DNA of 64,000 nucleotides, from contig JAZOPU010000009.1 of assembly GCA_045655705.1 (NCBI GenBank), positions 4,318 through 68,317 on the forward strand, in the 5' to 3' direction. Made by a program: the position numbers and the translations under genes. Below are positions 9,254 through 16,212 of the stretch, piece by piece. The first letter of the stretch is position 1; each line of letters begins with the position of its first letter. This DNA is from Scatosoma sp045655705. Lineage in GTDB: Bacteria > Bacillota > Clostridia > Christensenellales > Borkfalkiaceae. Under the pieces are notes generated by a model. The model saw only the letters and a program-made list of their open reading frames with translations, did not search any database and had not been told where the DNA came from.

Positions 9254-10114
9254 ATGAACACGAAAAAGGTATGGGATGAAGTAAAAGGCTATTTATTTAT
9301 GTTACTGGGTTGCGTGGCGTATGCGTTAAGTACGAGCGTGTTCCTTGCGCCCAATTCAATCGTAGCAGGGGGTGTTACGGGTCTTTCCGTTATCATAAAC
9401 CTGCTCAACGAAAGGATACCTATCGGTATGATTTCGATCGTAATCAATTTGCCTATTTTGGCGCTGGGAATTCGCTTTCAGGGTTGGAAATTTATCCTGC
9501 GCTGTTTACTCACGATCGTAACGCTCGGTGTGGTAACGGATATTTTTGCGGTTTTGCCTACAATGACGAGCGACGGGGTGCTTGCGTCGCTATACGGTGG
9601 TTTGTGTCAAGGCGTGGGGATTGGTTTGTTCGTTAAATACGAGTTTTCCAGCGGTGGCACGGAGCTTTTGGGACGCGTTATTTGCCGCTTTATTAAGGTG
9701 TTGAAAATCCCCGCTTGCGTGGCGATTTTGGACGGAGCGGTCGTGGTGCTTGGTGCAATCGTTACGAAAAATCCTGCGAATATGTTGTATGCGCTTATCG
9801 TGGTGTTCGTGAGTGCGAAAGTTTCCGAAATCGTGCTTATGGGTTTGGAAAAATCCAAACTTTGTATCATTATCACGGATAAGGGTAAGGAAATTTCCGA
9901 CACACTGATACAGAGAAGTCCCCGCGGGGTAACGATGTTAAACGGCACGGGAATGTATACGGACAAGGAACACGACGTGGTGATGACTTGCGTGAAAAAC
10001 AGACAGCTCACACAGCTCAAAGCCATCGTGAAAGAAGTGGACGAACACGCGTTTATCATTATAAACGACTCGGTAGAAGTGCGCGGACAAGGCTTTCAAT
10101 CATTGAGTGAATAA
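9254..10114 (+). CDS. YitT family membrane protein (DUF161 plus DUF2179)
   Basis: A 286-residue membrane protein. The N-terminal two thirds hold about five or six hydrophobic helices with the family signature LAPNSIVAGGVTGLSVI near residues 30-46 and EFSSGGTELLGRVI near 132. The C-terminal soluble domain (about 200-280; KGKEISDTLIQRSPRGVTMLNGTGMYT) is the DUF2179 module, which has a ferredoxin-like fold. The function of this common Firmicutes family is unknown; transport has been suggested. It has its own promoter and terminator, so it appears monocistronic. Confidence 0.9.
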   Translation: MNTKKVWDEVKGYLFMLLGCVAYALSTSVFLAPNSIVAGGVTGLSVIINLLNERIPIGMISIVINLPILALGIRFQGWKFILRCLLTIVTLGVVTDIFAVLPTMTSDGVLASLYGGLCQGVGIGLFVKYEFSSGGTELLGRVICRFIKVLKIPACVAILDGAVVVLGAIVTKNPANMLYALIVVFVSAKVSEIVLMGLEKSKLCIIITDKGKEISDTLIQRSPRGVTMLNGTGMYTDKEHDVVMTCVKNRQLTQLKAIVKEVDEHAFIIINDSVEVRGQGFQSLSE

Positions 10115-10123
10115 TAAAAATAG

Positions 10124-10174
10124 GCGGGCAGGTATGCGTTGAACGTAAAAAACGCAAACCTGTCCGTTTTTTTT
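10124..10174 (+). terminator. strong intrinsic terminator after the YitT-family gene
   Basis: A 16-position stem (10125-10140 with 10151-10166, one A-A mismatch and one G-T pair) followed by eight T. Confidence 0.92.
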
Positions 10175-10184
10175 GGTAAAATGC

Positions 10185-10213
10185 TTGCAAAAATGAACAA
10201 ACTGTGTTAAAAT
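10185..10213 (+). promoter_or_regulatory. sigma-A promoter of ppa
   Basis: TTGCAA (10185-10190) and TAAAAT (10208-10213) with a 17-bp spacer; a GAGGAG ribosome site follows at about 10244-10249. Confidence 0.75.
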
Positions 10214-10254
10214 AGTGAAATCGAGAGGAAATAATAAGAAAAAGAGGAGTAATT

Positions 10255-10788
10255 ATGAACATTTGGCACGACCTTGACGAGAAACGCATTACGGCAAAAA
10301 AATTTGAGGCTTTTATCGAAATACCCAAGGGTAGTAAAGTAAAATACGAGCTGGATAAAGAAACGGGACTTTTGAAGTTGGATAGGGTATTGTATACTTC
10401 GACGGTGTACCCTGCGAACTACGGGTTTATTCCGCGTACCTACGCGGACGATCTCGACCCGCTTGACGTACTCGTACTTTGCGGAGAAACCATTTATCCC
10501 GCAACGCTCGTAACCTGCTATCCCATAGGAGTTATCAAGATGATAGACGGTGGCTCGCTTGACGAAAAGATTATCGCGATCCCTTGCGACGATCCCACGT
10601 ATAATAGCTACTACGATATCCAAGAACTGCCCAAGCACGTGTTTGAAGAAATGATGCACTTCTTTGAAGTGTATAAGAGCTTGGAACACAAGCAAACGAC
10701 GGTGAAAGAAATTTGTCACCGCGACGAGGCTATGGAGATTATCAATAAATGTCTCAAAGTTTATAAAGACACCTTTGGCAACCGATAG
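10255..10788 (+). CDS. ppa: inorganic pyrophosphatase, family I
   Basis: The soluble enzyme hydrolyses pyrophosphate to phosphate with Mg ions and pulls biosynthetic reactions forward. It has 177 residues, as usual for bacterial family I. The metal-binding signature DDLDPLD lies at about 65-71, preceded by the IPKGSKVKYE strand (about 23-32) and YPANYGFIP (about 52-60). It is monocistronic, with its own promoter and ribosome site. Many Clostridia use family II or membrane pyrophosphatases instead, so the presence of family I is a small point of interest. Confidence 0.93.
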   Translation: MNIWHDLDEKRITAKKFEAFIEIPKGSKVKYELDKETGLLKLDRVLYTSTVYPANYGFIPRTYADDLDPLDVLVLCGETIYPATLVTCYPIGVIKMIDGGSLDEKIIAIPCDDPTYNSYYDIQELPKHVFEEMMHFFEVYKSLEHKQTTVKEICHRDEAMEIINKCLKVYKDTFGNR

Positions 10789-10875
10789 AAAACGAAAAAA
10801 TCTTTAAAATGCAAAAAATGACGAAAAAAGAAATTAAAAATTTTCCTGTTTTGCTAAATTTTTGAAGGTATAATA

Positions 10876-10904
10876 TTGACAATGGTGAAAAAACACGCTA
10901 TAAT
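10876..10904 (+). promoter_or_regulatory. consensus sigma-A promoter of the zinc-ribbon membrane gene
   Basis: Perfect TTGACA (10876-10881) and TATAAT (10899-10904), 17-bp spacer; predicted start near 10911, with AGGAG at 10921-10925 before the ATG. Confidence 0.9.
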
Positions 10905-10929
10905 TATATAAATAGTGGAAAGGAGAAGT

Positions 10930-12474
10930 ATGATGAAAGCATACGAACTTAAAAGACGTTTGAGAAAAACGCGCGGAAAAGTCGGATTTGTCGGCTTTTT
11001 ATACTTGATTGGAACGATTGCCATGACAGCACTTGCCGCGCTTCCTATGTTTGCAATCAACGGTACTTGGCTTTGGTCGGGTAATTTTTGGTGGTACGTA
11101 AAAGAAGTGTTCAAAGCCCCCAGAGACTGGTTCTCGTTTGGGGTTGCCGCGTTATACGCTATTATGCTTTTGACGGTGGCAATCAATTTCTTGCGTTCGT
11201 TTGGACAGCTTGGGAAATTGTATGCAAAACGTTCCAAGCAGGCCAAAGGATATAACCGTAACCTTTGCGCTATGGACGAAATGGGGAAACTTTTCTCCTC
11301 GTCGTTTTGCGCAATCGTTAGCGTGCATTTCTTGATTTTTATCGTGCAACCCTACGGCGCGGTGCGTATTACGAAAGTTGCCTATGCGATGGTGGCGGTT
11401 GGGCTTTTCTTCCATTTCGTTTGCGGACTGATGGGCGGAAAGACGAGCGTATTCAATCAAAACAAATTAACGGGTGAAGTAGTCGAAGAAAAACGTCCTT
11501 GCAAGTTGTTCGTATATTTCTTCCGCAATCTCGTGCAAATTGCAGCGGTTTGCGCAATCGTATTCTATTTCGTTTGGAATTGTAATTTCAACGAAATCGT
11601 AGTGGGCGCGCTTGCAAAACAAAACCCGTTCAGGGGCGGTATTATGAAAGTGGTAGTGCCTTTGGCACTCGAACTTGCTATGGTGCTTTGGATTTTGGTG
11701 CTTATCAAGCACGCAACCAACGTCACGGAATTCAACCGCTTTGGTATCGAAGGCGAGGGAATGAAAAACTTCCGCGTATTCTCGCTGTTTGTAGCACTCA
11801 CCGCGGGTGGCTGGTACGTGGTGGAGCGATTCTTCAATAAGACCAACCCGTCGTGGGCGTTTGCAATCATTGCAGGTGTAGCGTTCGTGGCGTTCTTGAT
11901 GGATTGCATTTTCAAATCCAAGCCCCCCAAGAAAGAGGAGCAAGAGGAAGAAGTTGCGCTTCAACAATCGCAATATCCGTATATGCAACCTATGGTAATG
12001 CCTGCGCAAAACGCGCCGGTGCAAACGTATCAACAGCCCACGCAACAAACGCAGTTCCAACCCATTTATATTCCTATCTACTGTCCGTATCCCCCTGCAC
12101 AGTGTGCGCCCCAAGGTGCGCCTACCGTTTCGGGGGCGCCCGTAGAAAGCGTGGAAGCGACGTATGCAAAACCTATACATAACGTAATGCAACCTATGCC
12201 CGCGCCTGAATATTTGCGCCCTATGCCTTCGCCGTATGCACAGGCAATGGAACAGCAAGCGGCGCAAGCGCCTGCTCCCGCGCCTGCCGTGGAAGAAAAG
12301 GAAGACGAAGCGGTAACGGAGCTTGATCCAAGAAAAGAATGGAAGGTGAGATGCCCTCGTTGCGGTAAGGAACTGATGGTGCGCGAAACTTCGCCCTATC
12401 ATCGTTGCCCCGCTTGCGATAAGGTATTCAAATTGCAAAGATTCCGCACCTACACCAAAAAGACGGAAGAATAA
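10930..12474 (+). CDS. multi-pass membrane protein with Pro/Gln linker and C-terminal zinc ribbon
   Basis: A protein of about 514 residues. Residues 20-345 hold roughly eight hydrophobic helices in pairs. A long low-complexity linker rich in Pro, Gln, Ala, Tyr and Met follows (about 350-465). The C terminus has a zinc-ribbon knuckle pair, CPRCGKEL and CPACDKVF (about 480-505). ATG 10930 and ATG 10933 are both possible; AGGAG at 10921 suits either. Its promoter is perfect sigma-A consensus, so it is probably expressed in growth. The architecture suggests a membrane sensor or scaffold, but no function is assigned. Confidence 0.8.
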   Translation: MMKAYELKRRLRKTRGKVGFVGFLYLIGTIAMTALAALPMFAINGTWLWSGNFWWYVKEVFKAPRDWFSFGVAALYAIMLLTVAINFLRSFGQLGKLYAKRSKQAKGYNRNLCAMDEMGKLFSSSFCAIVSVHFLIFIVQPYGAVRITKVAYAMVAVGLFFHFVCGLMGGKTSVFNQNKLTGEVVEEKRPCKLFVYFFRNLVQIAAVCAIVFYFVWNCNFNEIVVGALAKQNPFRGGIMKVVVPLALELAMVLWILVLIKHATNVTEFNRFGIEGEGMKNFRVFSLFVALTAGGWYVVERFFNKTNPSWAFAIIAGVAFVAFLMDCIFKSKPPKKEEQEEEVALQQSQYPYMQPMVMPAQNAPVQTYQQPTQQTQFQPIYIPIYCPYPPAQCAPQGAPTVSGAPVESVEATYAKPIHNVMQPMPAPEYLRPMPSPYAQAMEQQAAQAPAPAPAVEEKEDEAVTELDPRKEWKVRCPRCGKELMVRETSPYHRCPACDKVFKLQRFRTYTKKTEE

Positions 12475-12484
12475 GAAAAATACC

Positions 12485-12511
12485 TACCCCTCGGAGCATA
12501 TTCGAGGGGTA
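12485..12511 (+). terminator. hairpin between the zinc-ribbon gene and proS
   Basis: A 9-bp perfect stem TACCCCTCG/CGAGGGGTA with a loop of about 9 nt. No U-tract follows, so it may be an attenuator, an mRNA-stability element or a weak terminator. Confidence 0.5.
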
Positions 12512-12529
12512 TAAAGAGAGGATAGAAAA

Positions 12530-13960
12530 GTGGCAAAAGACAATCAATTCGTAGAACAAATCGCGGATATCGACGTGGATTTCCCGCAATGGTATACCGA
12601 CGTGGTGTTAAAGACTAAACTCGTTGACTACGGTCCTGTAAAAGGCACGATGGTTATTCGTCCCTACGGGTATGCGATTTGGGAAAACATTCAAAAAGAA
12701 CTCAATGCACGGTTTGCGGAAAAGGGAGTACAAAACGCGTATTTCCCGCTCCTTATCCCCATGAGCTACTTCACCAAAGAAGCGGAACACGTGGAAGGCT
12801 TTGCGCCCGAAGTTGCCGTGGTTACGGTGGCAGGCGGAGAAGAGCTTGCCGAGCCTTTGGCGATCCGTCCCACGTCCGAAACGATCATTGGCACAATGAT
12901 GTCTAAATGGGTACAGTCTTATCGTGATTTACCCTTAAAGGTCAATCAATGGTGCAACGTTATGCGTTGGGAAAAAACGACGCGTCCGTTTTTGAGAACG
13001 AGCGAGTTTTTGTGGCACGAAGGGCACACCGCACACGCGTCCGCGGAAGAAGCGGAAACGTTTGCGCTCACGATGCTCGGCGTGTATAAAGAATTTATGG
13101 AGAACTGTTTGGCTATTCCCGTATTGACGGGTAGAAAAACGGAAAAAGAACGCTTTGCAGGCGCGGTTGCCACCTACACGATGGAAGCGATGATGCACGA
13201 CGGCAAGAGCTTGCAATCGGGCACTTCGCACTATATGGGGCAAAATTTTGCCAAGGCGTTCAATATCGAATTCCAGGGCACGGAAGGCTGTTTGCAAACG
13301 GCGTATACCACTTCGTTCGGGGTTTCCACCCGTCTTATCGGTGCGATTATTATGACGCACGGGGATAAGCGCGGGCTCGTATTCCCGCCCGTGGTTGCGC
13401 CCACGCAATGCGTAATCGTGCCGATTGCGGCAAGAAAAGGCGGTGTGATCGAAGCTTGCCAAGACTTGAAAGCTAAATTGGAAAAAGCGGGTATTCGCGT
13501 GGTGTTAGACGACACGGATAACAGCCCTGGTTGGAAATTCAACGAATGGGAAATGAAAGGCGTGCCGCTGCGCATCGAGCTTGGACCGCGCGATATCGAA
13601 GCGGGCAAATTCGTCTATGCACGGAGGGATAACTTGGAAAAAGGCGAAGCGAGCTTGGAAACGGCGGTGGAGAGCGTTGAAAAACTGCTTGCAAGCGTGC
13701 AAAAGGATATGCTCGAAAGCGCACGCAAGCGCCGCGACGAGCGTATCGTATACGCAGAGGATATGGCAGAGCTTTTGCAGGGCGTGGAACAGGGCAACTT
13801 CGTGAAAGCGGGTTGGTGCGGTTGCCGTGAATGCGAAGATAAAGTCAAAGAACAAACGGCGGCAACGGCGCGCGTGTTTGCAGAAGGCGAAGAAAAAGAA
13901 AGCTGTATCGTGTGCGGTAAAAAGGCGAAACACGTGATCGTGTACGCCAGAGCTTATTAA
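12530..13960 (+). CDS. proS: prolyl-tRNA synthetase, eukaryote/archaea-like short form
   Basis: It charges tRNA-Pro. The 476-residue protein lacks the bacterial editing insertion and matches the ProRS form shared with archaea and eukaryotes, which is common in Clostridia. Class II motif 1 surrounds GYAIWENIQ, motif 2 is RWEKTTRPFLRTSEFLWHEG (about 146-165), and GPRDIEAGK is near 350. The C terminus has a Cys-rich zinc element (CGCRECEDK and CIVCGKK). The start is GTG 12530 after GAGAGGAT. It lies about 3.5 kb from a tRNA-Pro gene and has a strong terminator downstream. Confidence 0.95.
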   Translation: MAKDNQFVEQIADIDVDFPQWYTDVVLKTKLVDYGPVKGTMVIRPYGYAIWENIQKELNARFAEKGVQNAYFPLLIPMSYFTKEAEHVEGFAPEVAVVTVAGGEELAEPLAIRPTSETIIGTMMSKWVQSYRDLPLKVNQWCNVMRWEKTTRPFLRTSEFLWHEGHTAHASAEEAETFALTMLGVYKEFMENCLAIPVLTGRKTEKERFAGAVATYTMEAMMHDGKSLQSGTSHYMGQNFAKAFNIEFQGTEGCLQTAYTTSFGVSTRLIGAIIMTHGDKRGLVFPPVVAPTQCVIVPIAARKGGVIEACQDLKAKLEKAGIRVVLDDTDNSPGWKFNEWEMKGVPLRIELGPRDIEAGKFVYARRDNLEKGEASLETAVESVEKLLASVQKDMLESARKRRDERIVYAEDMAELLQGVEQGNFVKAGWCGCRECEDKVKEQTAATARVFAEGEEKESCIVCGKKAKHVIVYARAY

Positions 13961-13967
13961 AATGATA

Positions 13968-14006
13968 AACGCAAAGATTTTTTGAAGGGAAATCTTTGCG
14001 TTTTTT
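13968..14006 (+). terminator. terminator of proS
   Basis: A 13-bp stem (13968-13980 with 13990-14002) flows into a T6 run. Confidence 0.9.
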
Positions 14007-14037
14007 CTTTGAAATCGCGCAAACTAAGCGCTACCGC

Positions 14038-14066
14038 TTGACGAATTGCAAAAAAAATGCTATTAT
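14038..14066 (+). promoter_or_regulatory. sigma-A promoter placing +1 on the regulator start codon
   Basis: TTGACG (14038-14043) and TATTAT (14061-14066) are 17 bp apart. The predicted +1 is 14073, which is the A of the ATG, so the transcript would be leaderless. An AGGA lies just before the ATG but would not be transcribed from this promoter. Confidence 0.7.
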
Positions 14067-14072
14067 AGGAAT

Positions 14073-14723
14073 ATGGAAAATACGAGCGAAATCAACTTGA
14101 AAATAGCAAAAAATCTCACGTATTATCGTAAGCGCGCAAATCTTACGCAGGTGGAGCTTGCGGAAAAGATTAACTATTCGGATAAATCGGTGTCGAAATG
14201 GGAGTCGGGGAACGGTATTCCCGACGTGTATATTTTGTTACAGCTTGCACGGCTTTTTGGCGTTACGCTCAACGAGCTGGTGGGAGAAACGCCTATGGAA
14301 ACGCCGAAAAAGCGGGCGGGGGGCTTGCACCTTTTGATTATGCTTTTATCCAGCGGTGTGGTTTGGCTTGTGGCAACTTGCGTGTTTGCGCTCATGCTGC
14401 TTTGGAAACCGACGGCATTTTCGTGGTGGTTGGTGTTTTTATACGCCGTTTGCGCAAACGCAATCGTGATGATCGTGTATGCAAGTATTTGGAAATACCG
14501 TTTTGTCAATTTCATTTCCATATCCATACTTATTTGGACGGCAATTACTTCGTTGTTCCTAACGGTGAGCGCACTTGCAGGAGATAAGGACTTGGGCGCG
14601 CTTTGGGTACTGTTCTTGGTGGGTATACCCTTGCAGGTATTGGAAGTGCTTTGGGTGTTCTTCCGATCGCTTTTCACCAAGAATAAGAAAGGTAAAATCA
14701 AACGCGAAGAAAAACAAGAATAA
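14073..14723 (+). CDS. XRE-family regulator with C-terminal membrane helices
   Basis: Residues 5-65 form an XRE/Cro helix-turn-helix (NLTQVELAEKINYSDKSVSKWE), ending in GVTLNELVG. The rest, about 90-205, holds four hydrophobic helices, and the tail is Lys-rich. It is therefore a membrane-anchored DNA-binding protein of 216 residues, possibly linking envelope state to transcription. ATG 14073 is preferred over an upstream TTG because the helix-turn-helix begins here. It lies 18 nt before mcsA, in the place where ctsR is expected in Firmicutes. Control of the operon by this protein is an inference. Confidence 0.88.
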   Translation: MENTSEINLKIAKNLTYYRKRANLTQVELAEKINYSDKSVSKWESGNGIPDVYILLQLARLFGVTLNELVGETPMETPKKRAGGLHLLIMLLSSGVVWLVATCVFALMLLWKPTAFSWWLVFLYAVCANAIVMIVYASIWKYRFVNFISISILIWTAITSLFLTVSALAGDKDLGALWVLFLVGIPLQVLEVLWVFFRSLFTKNKKGKIKREEKQE

Positions 14724-14741
14724 CATTGAGTGGGGCAAGGT

Positions 14742-15218
14742 ATGCTGTGCGGGATTTGCAGAAAAAATCAAGCTACGAAAACGTACGAGCAAATAAAAAA
14801 CGGTAAAAAGGCGGTAGATTACTACTGTCTTGACTGTTATCATCGCCAATTTATCTCCGCGGATAATCGTGCGGATATGCCCGTGTGCCCCGCGTGCGGT
14901 ACGACTTTGGAAGAAGTAAAAAAGCGCAATCTCGTGGGTTGCGCCTATTGCTATAAAGCCTTTCAAAACACACTCGTGCCCGTGATATCTAAATTACAGG
15001 GCGGAGAAGTGCATAAAGGCAAAAAACCGCTTGGCGGGGATATGGAACGGGTTGCTCGGCAACGCTACGAAGCGAAAACCATTTGTGAGCTGTTGCAAAA
15101 GCAAGGGGATTTTGAAAGTGCAAAACCGTATGCAAAACGGCTTAGCGAGCTGGAAAACGGCGAAGAAAAGGAGGATTTCGTATGGCGCAAGCACCGGGAT
15201 TTATCCAAACTCTCGTAA
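14742..15218 (+). CDS. mcsA: McsA, activator of the protein-arginine kinase McsB
   Basis: McsA binds zinc and activates McsB. The 158-residue protein has four CxxC pairs (CGIC at 3-6, CLDC, CPAC and CAYC) in the N-terminal half and a UVR-like helical pair at the C terminus (MERVARQRYEAKTICELLQ). ATG 14742 follows a GGGG element about 6 nt upstream. The 3' end overlaps the mcsB start by 37 nt, an unusually long overlap that puts the mcsB ribosome site inside mcsA. Context with mcsB and clpC is the canonical stress-proteolysis operon. Confidence 0.93.
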   Translation: MLCGICRKNQATKTYEQIKNGKKAVDYYCLDCYHRQFISADNRADMPVCPACGTTLEEVKKRNLVGCAYCYKAFQNTLVPVISKLQGGEVHKGKKPLGGDMERVARQRYEAKTICELLQKQGDFESAKPYAKRLSELENGEEKEDFVWRKHRDLSKLS

Positions 15219-16207
15219 CGTCTACAAGAATACGCCTTGCCCGCAACCTCGCCGCTTACCCCTTTCCCGATAAATTAGACGAAGCACTTGCGAGCCAAAT
15301 CGTACGTCTCGTAGGCACGGAGCTTTGGAAACTCGACGATTTTGAAAAGAACGATATGGGCAAGCTGTCCAAAGCGGAAGCAACGCTACTGCAAGAACAG
15401 CACCTAATAAGCCCCGCGCTTCAAAAACGCAAAGGCATTGCCGCGGCGTTCATTTCTCCCGATAAATCCATTTCCGTTATGGTCAACGAAGAAGACCATC
15501 TTCGCGAGCAGTATTTGTATAAAGGGTTTGATTTGTATAAAGCGTACGAGCGTATCAGCGGGATAGACGAAGGGCTTGGCGGGGTGCTCGATTTTGCCTA
15601 TGACAAAAAGCTGGGATATCTCACCGCTTGTCCAAGCAATCTTGGCACGGGTATGCGCGCTTCGGTTATGATGTTTTTACCGGGGCTTGCCAAAAGCGGG
15701 GAGCTCAAAAGCTTTCTTCCCACGCTAAAAGCGGGCGGGCTGACCGTTCGCGGTGTGTTTGGCGAAGGTACGGCGGCGGAAGGGTATAGCTATCAAATAA
15801 GCAACGAACGCACGCTTGGAGTGTCCGAACGGGAAGTGCTCGATCAAATGATTCGTATGACGATGACGTTGGGGGATTTGGAGCTTCGCGCCCGCGAAAA
15901 AATGTTGCAGGACGAAAAATACCCCTTAATGGACGATTGTTTGCGCGCCTACGGGCTTTTGACCAATTGCGCGTATTTAACGGGAAAAGAACTCACCGAC
16001 GGCATGGTAAAAATTAAGCTTGGAATGGCGCTTGGCTTCTTCAAAGCGAGAAACGTGCAGGATTTCAACGATTTCCTTGCGGATATGCGTCCTGCGTCTT
16101 TCCGTATAGAAAACGGCTTGCAAAACGCAACGGAAAGCGAGTGTAACCGCGCAAGAGCGGAGATTGTCAATAAAGTATTGCCTGAATTGGTACTTCGGAC
16201 GGAGTAA
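15182..16207 (+). CDS. mcsB: McsB, protein-arginine kinase
   Basis: McsB phosphorylates arginines to tag proteins for ClpC-ClpP degradation. The 341-residue protein has the phosphagen-kinase fold. STRIRLARN lies near 14-22, NEEDHLR near 101-107, and the cysteine-bearing CPSNLGTGMRA near 150-160. As I recall, relatives carry an RDxxRA phosphoarginine-docking motif near the C terminus; the aligned stretch here reads CNRARA, so the first Arg and Asp are replaced. AAAGGAGG sits before ATG 15182. It overlaps mcsA and lies 5 nt before clpC. Confidence 0.95.
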   Translation: MAQAPGFIQTLVTSTRIRLARNLAAYPFPDKLDEALASQIVRLVGTELWKLDDFEKNDMGKLSKAEATLLQEQHLISPALQKRKGIAAAFISPDKSISVMVNEEDHLREQYLYKGFDLYKAYERISGIDEGLGGVLDFAYDKKLGYLTACPSNLGTGMRASVMMFLPGLAKSGELKSFLPTLKAGGLTVRGVFGEGTAAEGYSYQISNERTLGVSEREVLDQMIRMTMTLGDLELRAREKMLQDEKYPLMDDCLRAYGLLTNCAYLTGKELTDGMVKIKLGMALGFFKARNVQDFNDFLADMRPASFRIENGLQNATESECNRARAEIVNKVLPELVLRTE

Positions 16208-16212
16208 AAATT

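Noticed and set aside
11467..12438. Long minus-strand frame of 323 residues
   Set aside because: It lies entirely opposite the zinc-ribbon membrane gene, is rich in Arg and His in a pattern typical of antisense shadows, and has no ribosome site.
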